This document shows, piece by piece, positions 17,023 through 23,824 of a stretch of DNA of 64,000 nucleotides. How positions within the stretch are numbered: the first letter of the stretch is position 1; every line of letters starts with the position of its first letter. This stretch comes from Streptomyces sp. Alt3 (GTDB lineage Bacteria; Actinomycetota; Actinomycetes; Streptomycetales; Streptomycetaceae): the NCBI RefSeq assembly GCF_030719215.1, contig NZ_CP120983.1:744001-808000 (forward strand). Direction: 5' to 3'. Under the pieces are notes generated by a model that made no database searches, was not told the DNA's origin, and saw nothing but the letters and a program-made list of their open reading frames with translations. A program made the position numbers and the translations under genes.

Positions 17023-17964
17023 ATGGGGGCTGGCCACGATCACGGGCATACGCACGGAGGGCCGCCCCCGACGGGGACGGCGGCCGCCGCGTACCGGGGC
17101 AGGCTCCGCGTGGCCCTGGGCATCACGCTCGGCGTCATGGTCATGGAGATCGTCGGCGGGATCCTCGCCGACTCGCTCGCGCTGATCGCGGACGCGGCCC
17201 ACATGGCGACCGACGCCCTGGGGCTGGGCATGGCCCTGCTGGCCATCCACTTCGCGAACAAGGCCGCCGGCCCCAACCGCACCTTCGGGTACGCCCGTGC
17301 CGAGATCCTCGCCGCGCTCGCCAACTGTCTGCTGCTCCTCGGGGTCGGCGGTTATCTGGTCTTCGAGGCGGTGGACCGCTTCATCACCCCTGCGGAGACC
17401 AGAGGTGGCGTCGCCATCGCCTTCGCCGCGGTCGGTCTGGTGGCCAACGTGGTCTCCCTGTCCCTGCTCGTGCGCGGGCAGCAGGACAGCCTGAACGTGC
17501 GGGGGGCCTATCTCGAGGTCGTCGCGGACACGCTCGGCTCGGTGACGGTGCTCGTGTCGGCCGGCATCATCATGGCCACCGGCTGGCAGGCCGCCGACCC
17601 GATCGCCTCGCTGCTGATCGGCCTCATGATCGTCCCCCGTACGGTGAAACTGCTGAGGGAGACGCTCGACGTGCTGCTGGAGTCGGCGCCCAAGGGCGTC
17701 GACATGGAGGACGTGCGAGCCCACATCACGGCGCTGCCGGGTGTGCTGGACGTCCACGACCTGCACGCCTGGACGATCACCTCGGGCATGCCCGTCCTCT
17801 CCGCGCACGTGGTCGTGCACCAGGAGATGCTGGACTCGATCGGGCACGAGAAGCTCCTGCACGACCTGCAGGGATGCCTCGGCCACCACTTCGACGTCGA
17901 GCACTGCACCTTCCAGCTGGAGCCCAGCGGGCACGCGGAGCACGAGGCGCGGCTCTGCCACTGA
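17023..17964 (+). CDS. Cation diffusion facilitator (Zn/Co/Cd efflux)
   Basis: 313 aa CDF antiporter with a His-rich N-terminus (GHDHGHTHG), six transmembrane spans and a C-terminal cytoplasmic domain. The TM2 metal site is HMATD (in ADAAHMATDALG). The corresponding TM5 site reads EVVAD where CzcD/ZnT-type proteins usually have HxxxD, so a Glu replaces a metal-ligand His. Start ATG 17023 has GGAGG upstream. It stands alone between the galE terminator and idi. Metal specificity is uncertain because of the TM5 change. Confidence 0.9.
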   Translation: MGAGHDHGHTHGGPPPTGTAAAAYRGRLRVALGITLGVMVMEIVGGILADSLALIADAAHMATDALGLGMALLAIHFANKAAGPNRTFGYARAEILAALANCLLLLGVGGYLVFEAVDRFITPAETRGGVAIAFAAVGLVANVVSLSLLVRGQQDSLNVRGAYLEVVADTLGSVTVLVSAGIIMATGWQAADPIASLLIGLMIVPRTVKLLRETLDVLLESAPKGVDMEDVRAHITALPGVLDVHDLHAWTITSGMPVLSAHVVVHQEMLDSIGHEKLLHDLQGCLGHHFDVEHCTFQLEPSGHAEHEARLCH

Positions 17965-18190
17965 GCGCCGGAGGCCGACGGCCCGGCGGCGATTCCGTGC
18001 CGGTCCCGACGGGCATGATCCGTTCCCGGCGGCCTCCAGGGTCCGCCGTGGTGTCCGTCAACGCCTCGCTCTCCCGGGCGGGGCGGACATGCCAGCACCC
18101 GCAGTGCGGACAAGCGGCTTTTGTACGGCAGACTTGACCGCACTCGAGGGGTCCGGCGCACGAGGCCGGGAACCAAAGCGAAGGATGGGT

Positions 18191-18784
18191 ATGCCGACCA
18201 CACCAGCCACCGCGGCGCACAGCTCGTCGAACGGCACAGCAGACGCGATCATGCTCGAACTGGTCGACGAGAACGGCACGACCATCGGCACCGCGGAGAA
18301 GCTCGCCGCTCACCAGGCGCCCGGCCAGCTGCACCGCGCGTTCTCCGTCTTCCTCTTCGACGAGCAGGGACGGCTGCTGCTCCAGCGCCGCGCGCTCGGC
18401 AAGTACCACTCCCCCGGCGTGTGGTCGAACACCTGCTGCGGCCATCCCTATCCGGGGGAGGCTCCGTTCGCGGCGGCGGCCCGGCGCACGTACGAGGAGC
18501 TGGGTGTCTCGCCCTCGCTGCTGGCCGCGGCGGGCACGGTCCGCTACAACCACCCCGATCCGGTGTCGGGCCTGGTGGAGCAGGAGTTCAACCACCTGTT
18601 CGTCGGGATGGTGCAGGAGCGCCTCCGGCCGGACGAGGAGGAGGTCGGCGAGGCCGCCTTCGTGACCGCCGGTGAACTCGCCGAGCGGCATGCCGCCGCG
18701 CCGTTCTCGGCGTGGTTCATGACCGTGCTCGACGCCGCGCGTCCCGCGATCAGGGAACTGACGGGACCGTCCGCCGGCTGGTGA
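18191..18784 (+). CDS. idi: Isopentenyl-diphosphate delta-isomerase, type 1
   Basis: 197 aa Nudix-fold isomerase interconverting IPP and DMAPP. It shows the active-site Cys in SNTCCGHP, the Nudix-like PGEAPFAAAARRTYEELGV block and the catalytic Glu in EQEFNHLFVG. Two ATG codons two codons apart are possible; 18191 is preferred because GAAGGA lies five nt upstream, while 18185 overlaps that site. It supplies DMAPP for FPP synthesis and sits about 10 kb from the hopanoid operon, but is separately transcribed on the opposite strand. Confidence 0.93.
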   Translation: MPTTPATAAHSSSNGTADAIMLELVDENGTTIGTAEKLAAHQAPGQLHRAFSVFLFDEQGRLLLQRRALGKYHSPGVWSNTCCGHPYPGEAPFAAAARRTYEELGVSPSLLAAAGTVRYNHPDPVSGLVEQEFNHLFVGMVQERLRPDEEEVGEAAFVTAGELAERHAAAPFSAWFMTVLDAARPAIRELTGPSAGW

Positions 18785-18808
18785 GACCGCAGCCATCGCA
18801 GGGGGCGG

Positions 18809-19303
18809 TCAGAGCTGCGTCTTGAGGGGCAGCGCCGCCCAGATGATCTTGCCACCGCCCGCAGTGTGCTCCACGTCGCACGTGCCGCCCGCCTCGGCGG
18901 TGATCTCACGCACCAGGAGCAGGCCGCGGCCACCGGTCTGCGCGTAGTCGGTGACCAGTGCCGTCGGGCGGTAGGGGTGATTGTCCTCGACCGCGACCCG
19001 GATCCACTCGGCCCCGATGGCCACCTCGACGGCCAGCTCGGGCGAGAGCAGCGCCGCGTGCCGGACCGCGTTGGTGACCAGTTCCGACACGATCAGCAGG
19101 AGCCCCTGGAGGATGTCGTCCTCGACGGGCACGCCCTGCCGGTCGATCAGGTCCCGGACCGCGTGCCGGGCCTGCGGTACCGAGACGTCGACGGCGGGCG
19201 CGGTGAAGCGCCACACGCCCTCGTAGGACACGGAACGGGCCGGAACACTCCCACGGCTCTCCATGGACCGCCACCCGCTCTCGACTCGCACATCACCGAC
19301 CAT
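18809..19303 (-). CDS. RsbW-like ATP-binding protein (HATPase_c_2)
   Basis: 164 aa small histidine-kinase-like ATPase of the anti-sigma type so numerous in Streptomyces. The N box is LIVSELVTNAVRHA and the G2 box GGRGLLLV; the G1 region VEDNHPYRP departs somewhat from the usual VxDxGxG. It has no phosphoacceptor or transmembrane part, so it likely acts as a regulatory kinase or anti-sigma factor with a partner encoded elsewhere. Start 19303 is used; ATG 19264 is an in-frame alternative and neither has a strong Shine-Dalgarno. Confidence 0.82.
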   Translation of the reverse strand: MVGDVRVESGWRSMESRGSVPARSVSYEGVWRFTAPAVDVSVPQARHAVRDLIDRQGVPVEDDILQGLLLIVSELVTNAVRHAALLSPELAVEVAIGAEWIRVAVEDNHPYRPTALVTDYAQTGGRGLLLVREITAEAGGTCDVEHTAGGGKIIWAALPLKTQL

Positions 19304-19412
19304 CGAGTACCGAGTGTCGGGAGGAGCGCGGTCCGGGTCGCAGCACTGACCGCAAGTGGTCGCTTGCAGACCTAATTTGACCGATTACGTATGACGTCGT
19401 CAGGTGATTGAA

Positions 19413-20000
19413 CTACTTCGCGCCCTCTTCGGGCTTCATCTGGTCCGTCACCATGCTGACGACCCGTCTCCCACCCACTCCGATCGCGACAAGCCCCAGC
19501 CCGTCGAACAGAAGAGCGAGGGAGAAGAAGCAGCCGAGCACATAGAGGCTGCTGTGCGGCCAGTCGACGAGCACCAGCACCCCCAGGAGCAGCCCGAAGG
19601 CGCCCTGCAGCAGCGTCCAGCCGAACTGGGGTCCTCGTACGACGACGCTGCCGACCAGCCGGAACACTCCCCCGGTGAGGAAGAGCAGGGCCGCGAACAT
19701 CGTCAGCGCCTCGGCCGTGCCGACCGGGTTCTTGATGACGACGACCCCGGCGGCGATGTTGAGGGCGGCGACCACCACACCGAGCCAGAAGTACGGGGTG
19801 CCGCGCGCCTGGACGGCGTGCACGAGGCCGACGAGACCGCCGACGAGCAGCAGCCAGCCGAAGAGGATCATCGAGGTGAGCGTGGCGACGCCGGTGTAGA
19901 CGAGGCCCACCAGCCCCGCGACGACCAGCAGGACACCGAGCAGGGCGAGCCCGCCGAAGCTCCGGTTGAGCTTCTTCCCCTGGGTCGTGGGTCCGGCCAT
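19413..20000 (-). CDS. HdeD-family (DUF308) membrane protein
   Basis: 195 aa with about six hydrophobic spans arranged as pairs (GLALLGVLLVVAGLVGLVY, MILFGWLLLVGGLVGLV and so on) as in HdeD/DUF308 proteins, which are associated with acid resistance in enterobacteria but have no proven role in actinomycetes. GAGGAG precedes the ATG. It is divergent from the enoyl-CoA hydratase gene. Family call is good, function is not known. Confidence 0.8.
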   Translation of the reverse strand: MAGPTTQGKKLNRSFGGLALLGVLLVVAGLVGLVYTGVATLTSMILFGWLLLVGGLVGLVHAVQARGTPYFWLGVVVAALNIAAGVVVIKNPVGTAEALTMFAALLFLTGGVFRLVGSVVVRGPQFGWTLLQGAFGLLLGVLVLVDWPHSSLYVLGCFFSLALLFDGLGLVAIGVGGRRVVSMVTDQMKPEEGAK

Positions 20001-20080
20001 CGACAGCTCCTCACGGTGTGCGTGCGCTTCGCGGCCCCTTCTTGATCATAGGTTCGGGCCGTACGGATAGCATCCGGCGC

Positions 20081-20881
20081 ATGGACCTCAGGGAGCAGAC
20101 GGCGGGGGCCGGGCCACGGTTGGACCACACGGTCGAGGACGGTGTCGCGACCGTCGTCATCAGCAATCCCGCCAAGCGCAACGCCATGACCGCGGACATG
20201 TGGCAGGCGATGCCGGTGCTGCTGGAGGGGCTGGCGGCCGACCCCGGTGTGCGTGTCCTCGTGCTCACCGGGGCGGGCGACACCTTCTGCGCGGGGGCCG
20301 ACATCTCCTCCCTGCGGGATCCGGCCGGCCGCCCGCAGGCCCTCGCGGTCCGCGCGGAGGAGGCCCTGGCCGCCTTCCCCGGGCCGACACTGGCCGCCGT
20401 GCGCGGCTACTGCGTGGGCGGCGGCAGCCAGCTCGCGGCCGCCTGCGATCTGCGGTTCGCCGAGGAGGGCGCGTCCTTCGGGGTCACTCCGGCCAAGCTC
20501 GGGATCGTCTATCCCTCCTCGTCGACGCGCCGGCTGGTCTCGCTCGTCGGCCCGGCCACCGCGAAGTTCCTGCTGTACTCCGGGGAGCTGATCGGGACGG
20601 AACGGGCACTGCGGACCGGTCTGGTGGACGAGGTCCTGCCCAGGGGCGGACTGGATGAGCGGGTCCACCGGTTCACCGAGGTACTGGCCTCGCGTTCGCA
20701 GCTGACGCAGGCCGCGGCCAAGGAGTTCGCCGACGGCCGGGAGGACCGGGACGCCCACTGGTCCCTCCAGGCACGCGCCGGCGACGACACCGCCGAGGGG
20801 GTCGCCGCCTTCCTGGAGCGCCGCGCCCCCCGCTTCACCTGGACGGCGGGGAGCTCCGGGGACGCGCCTACGTCAGGATGA
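20081..20881 (+). CDS. Enoyl-CoA hydratase/isomerase family protein
   Basis: 266 aa crotonase-fold protein. It has the oxyanion-hole segments AKRNAMT and GAGDTFCAGADISSL and the GYCVGGGSQLAAACDLRFA block. One catalytic Glu position is in EEGASFGVTPAKLGIV rather than the canonical double Glu, so isomerase or other crotonase chemistry is possible. Start ATG 20081 matches the first homologous residues; there is no clear Shine-Dalgarno and a GGATAG lies just upstream, hinting at a leaderless message. Its last 14 bp overlap the convergent PfpI gene. Confidence 0.85.
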   Translation: MDLREQTAGAGPRLDHTVEDGVATVVISNPAKRNAMTADMWQAMPVLLEGLAADPGVRVLVLTGAGDTFCAGADISSLRDPAGRPQALAVRAEEALAAFPGPTLAAVRGYCVGGGSQLAAACDLRFAEEGASFGVTPAKLGIVYPSSSTRRLVSLVGPATAKFLLYSGELIGTERALRTGLVDEVLPRGGLDERVHRFTEVLASRSQLTQAAAKEFADGREDRDAHWSLQARAGDDTAEGVAAFLERRAPRFTWTAGSSGDAPTSG

Positions 20882-21503
20882 AGCGGCTCGCGGCCCGCCA
20901 CTTCTCCACCATGGCCGCCGGCGCCTTTTCCGGAGATCCGCAGTCGTAGGGCGGCCGGGGGTCGTACTCGGTCAGAAGCTGGACGGCCTGGGCGTGTTCG
21001 TCGCCCGCGATCCTGCCGAGCAGGGTGAGACCCATGTCGATGCCGGAGGAGACGCCCGCGGCGGTGACGTACTTCCCGTCGGTGACGACCCGCTCGCCCG
21101 TGGGCTCGGCCCCGTAGGTGCCCAGGGTGTCGAGGGCCAGCCAGTGCGAGGTGGCACGCCGGCCGGTGAGCAGTCCGGCGGCGGCCAGGAGCAGGGACCC
21201 GGTGCACACCGAGGTCGTCCAGGTGCTGTCGGCGTCGGCCGTACGAAGCCAGCCGAGCAGCGCCTCGTTCTCCATCTGGGCACTCTGCCCAGGGCCTCCC
21301 GGCACAATGATGACGTCGGGAGCGGGCACGTCGGCGAGCGTCCGGTCGGCGACCAGGGCGAGGCTGCCGCTGTCGTTGCGCACGGCGCCCGGACGCTCGG
21401 CGACGAGTACGGTCTGTGCGCCCGGAGTCCGGCTGAGCATCTCGTAGGGGCCCACGGCGTCGAGCGCCGTGAACCGGTCGAAGAGCACGATCGCGATCTG
21501 CAT
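20868..21503 (-). CDS. DJ-1/PfpI family protein
   Basis: 211 aa single-domain member of the class I glutamine amidotransferase-like DJ-1 family. The nucleophile elbow is TSVCTGSLLLAAAG, with a TSHWLALDTL segment following, as in isonitrile hydratase-like and GlxA-associated proteins. It lies directly after the GlxA-type regulator gene on the same strand (19-bp gap), which shares the same domain, suggesting an operon and perhaps a gene duplication. Start ATG 21503 follows GGAAGGA. Substrate unknown. Confidence 0.85.
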   Translation of the reverse strand: MQIAIVLFDRFTALDAVGPYEMLSRTPGAQTVLVAERPGAVRNDSGSLALVADRTLADVPAPDVIIVPGGPGQSAQMENEALLGWLRTADADSTWTTSVCTGSLLLAAAGLLTGRRATSHWLALDTLGTYGAEPTGERVVTDGKYVTAAGVSSGIDMGLTLLGRIAGDEHAQAVQLLTEYDPRPPYDCGSPEKAPAAMVEKWRAASRFILT

Positions 21504-21521
21504 GATGATCCTTCCGTCGTT

Positions 21522-22478
21522 TCACGCGGGATGGGAGCGGAAGCGGCGCCGGTATTCGGAGGGCGCCGTACCGAGGGCCTTGACGAAGGCGCGGCGCATC
21601 GCTTCCGGGGTGCCGTAACCGCTGGCACGGGAGATGCCGACGACACCGTCGGCCGTGTCCTCCAGCAGCCGCCGCGCCTGTTCCAGGCGTACGCGCTCGA
21701 CGTACCGGCCCGGGGTGAGGCCGGTCTCCGTCCGGAACGCGCGGGCGAAGTGGCGGGGGGAGAGCCCGGCCCGGGCCGCGAGCGCCTCGACCGAGAGGTC
21801 GGCGTCCGGGTGTCCGGTGATCCAGTGCTGGACCCCGCGCAGTGGTTCACGGACGGCGGTCTGCGCGCTGAGCTGGGCGCTGAACTGGGCCTGGTTGCCC
21901 GGGCGCCGCAGGAACACGACGAGATGACGGGCGACGGTGAGCGCCACGTCCCGTCCGTGTTCCTCCTCGACCAGGGCGAGCGCGAGATCGATGCCCGCGG
22001 TGACACCGGCCGACGTCGCGAGCCGTCCGTCGCGCACGAAGATCGGGTCCGGGTCGACCCGCACCGCCGGGTACCTCCGGGCGAGCGTCTCGCAGACGGA
22101 CCAGTGGGTGGTGACCCGGTGGCCGTCGAGCTGGCCGGCCTCGGCGAGCAGCAGGGCGCCGGTGCACACCGACACCAGCTGCCGGGCGCGCGGGCCGTGG
22201 GCGCGGATCCACTCGACGAGAGCCGGGTCGGGTGTCCTCGTCCCGGCGCCTCCCGGCACGAGGAGCAGATCGGGCTCCGGGGCGTCCGCGAGCGTGCCGT
22301 CGGGGACCAGCGTGAGGCCGCTGGAGCAGCGGACCGGCGCGCCGTCCAGCGAGGCGGTGCGCAGATCGTAGGAGACCCCGGGAAGTCGGGAGGCTCCGGC
22401 GAAGACCTCCGCCGGGCCGCTGACGTCGAGGCTCTGGACACCCTCGAAGAGGACGACGAGCACGGATCGCTGCTTCAT
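21522..22478 (-). CDS. GlxA-type transcriptional regulator (DJ-1/PfpI plus AraC HTH)
   Basis: 318 aa two-domain regulator. Residues 1-170 are DJ-1/PfpI-like (SVCTGALLLAEAGQLDG elbow) and the C-terminal 100 residues are a double helix-turn-helix of the AraC family (LSPRHFARAFRTETGLTPGRYVERVRLEQARRLLE-type helices). It probably senses a small molecule through the DJ-1 domain and controls the adjacent PfpI gene. Start ATG 22478 is preferred, with AAGGA eight nt upstream; an upstream in-frame start exists at 22529. Confidence 0.88.
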   Translation of the reverse strand: MKQRSVLVVLFEGVQSLDVSGPAEVFAGASRLPGVSYDLRTASLDGAPVRCSSGLTLVPDGTLADAPEPDLLLVPGGAGTRTPDPALVEWIRAHGPRARQLVSVCTGALLLAEAGQLDGHRVTTHWSVCETLARRYPAVRVDPDPIFVRDGRLATSAGVTAGIDLALALVEEEHGRDVALTVARHLVVFLRRPGNQAQFSAQLSAQTAVREPLRGVQHWITGHPDADLSVEALAARAGLSPRHFARAFRTETGLTPGRYVERVRLEQARRLLEDTADGVVGISRASGYGTPEAMRRAFVKALGTAPSEYRRRFRSHPA

Positions 22479-22576
22479 GTCCGCAATCCTTGCCGGACCG
22501 CCCGATGGCCGCAATGACGAGTTTCCCACCTATGCTGCCATGCGCGCACCACGTGCAGACCCGGGCCTGTTCCACG

Positions 22577-22602
22577 TACCAACCAGTCGGTAACGTGCGG
22601 GT
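22577..22602 (+). promoter_or_regulatory. Candidate leaderless promoter and operator of the SCO6745-family gene
   Basis: TAACGT at 22591-22596 ends six nt before the ATG at 22603, a position expected for a -10 box of a leaderless Streptomyces transcript. It is overlapped by ACCAACCAGTCGGT (10 of 14 positions palindromic), resembling a TetR-type operator. The -35 is weak. Confidence 0.35.
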
Positions 22603-23466
22603 ATGAGTACTCTTCCCCCGCGTGCCGGACGCCGTTGTCACAACGCGCTCAACCCGCTGCACTCCTGTGTCTACTTCTCCCCCGACCTCGGCAAGGAGTT
22701 CGGGGAGCTCGGCATCGACGACGCGAGCCGGGTCTACTTCGCCGCGCGCGGCGCGGCCCTCGGCGCGGCAGGCGCGGGCACGGTCACCGCGACCTTCTAC
22801 AACTTCAGCCACGAGCTGGTGGCCCGGCACCTGCCGTCCGTCTGGTCGGACATCAGCCCGCAGGCCGCACTCGACGCGCGGCTGAGGGCGGCCGACTCGA
22901 CGCTGCGCCGGGTGCTCGGCGAGGAGACCGTGGCCTCGCCGGAGATGGCGGAGGCGGCCGGGCTCGCCCTGCGGGCAGCGGAGGCATGTACCCGCCACGC
23001 CCGTCCGCTGTACGCCGCGCACGCCGATGTCGCGGTTCCCGACGAGCCTCACCTGGCGTACTGGCACGCGGCGACGCTGTTGCGCGAGCACCGCGGCGAC
23101 GGACACCTGGCCGCTCTGCTCTCGGCCGGCCTCGACCCGCTGGAGGCACTGGTCAGCCACACCGCGACCGGGAAGGGCATGGCGCCGCGCTGGATCCTCG
23201 CCACCCGCGGCTGGCGGCGCACCGACTGGGACGCGGCGGTGGAGCGGCTGCGCGGCCGGGGCGTGCTGGACGCGGAGGGCGAGCTGACCGAGGCGGGCAC
23301 CGCGCTCAGGGCGGAGCTGGAGGAGGCGACGGACCGGATGGACGCCGCACCGTACGAACACCTGGGCGCCGACGGCGTGGCCCGGCTCACCGAACTGGGC
23401 CGGGGGTTTCTGTTCGCGGCGGCCTCCGCCGGCGCGTTCCCGGAGGATCTGGTCGGCAAGGGCTGA
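22603..23466 (+). CDS. SCO6745 family protein
   Basis: 287 aa soluble, alpha-helical protein that I recognise as the conserved actinobacterial family named after S. coelicolor SCO6745. N-terminal part (NALNPLHSCVYFSPDLGKEFGELG) is the most conserved; the C-terminal third resembles a winged-helix segment (RLRGRGVLDAEGELTEAG). No catalytic motif is visible and the role is unknown. No Shine-Dalgarno precedes the ATG, consistent with a leaderless message. Confidence 0.8.
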   Translation: MSTLPPRAGRRCHNALNPLHSCVYFSPDLGKEFGELGIDDASRVYFAARGAALGAAGAGTVTATFYNFSHELVARHLPSVWSDISPQAALDARLRAADSTLRRVLGEETVASPEMAEAAGLALRAAEACTRHARPLYAAHADVAVPDEPHLAYWHAATLLREHRGDGHLAALLSAGLDPLEALVSHTATGKGMAPRWILATRGWRRTDWDAAVERLRGRGVLDAEGELTEAGTALRAELEEATDRMDAAPYEHLGADGVARLTELGRGFLFAAASAGAFPEDLVGKG

Positions 23467-23533
23467 GCCCTCAGATGTTTACGGCGGGTCTCACGGGCCA
23501 GGCGACGGATACACCCTACGAAGGAGGCACACC

Positions 23534-23665
23534 GTGTTCCGTGCGATCGCAAACGCTCTGAGTACCGTCGGCTCGGCCATTGCCACCGTGGTGACTCTGC
23601 CCTTCCGGCTCCTGGCAGGTCTTTTCGGCGGCGCGTCGCGCAGCGGAAGGACCCGGCGCGCGTGA
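23534..23665 (+). CDS. 43-aa LPFR-type small protein
   Basis: Short gene with a strong AAGGAGG six nt before a GTG start. The product has a hydrophobic N-terminal half, then LPFRLLAGLFGGAS and a basic tail (RSGRTRRA), matching the small conserved Streptomyces LPFR-motif proteins often missed in annotation. It is probably membrane-associated with a cationic C-terminus. Function unknown. It lies between the SCO6745-family gene and tex. Confidence 0.7.
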   Translation: MFRAIANALSTVGSAIATVVTLPFRLLAGLFGGASRSGRTRRA

Positions 23666-23824
23666 CCGGGCCCTTCTCCGGCACGCAGGGGCCGTGATCG
23701 AGCAGGTCACGCGACACGGCCCCCGGCCACCCGGCACAATGCAGGCGAAGGGGACCACCCGGGTGTGGACCACCCCAGTGGCACAGCCAGCACAGCCAGT
23801 ACGAGAAGGCGAGTCGGGAAAACC

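Noticed and set aside
17970..18037. GGAGGCCG / CGGCCTCC pairing as terminator after the CDF gene
   Set aside because: The 52-nt loop makes the stem weak compared with the other hairpins in the window.
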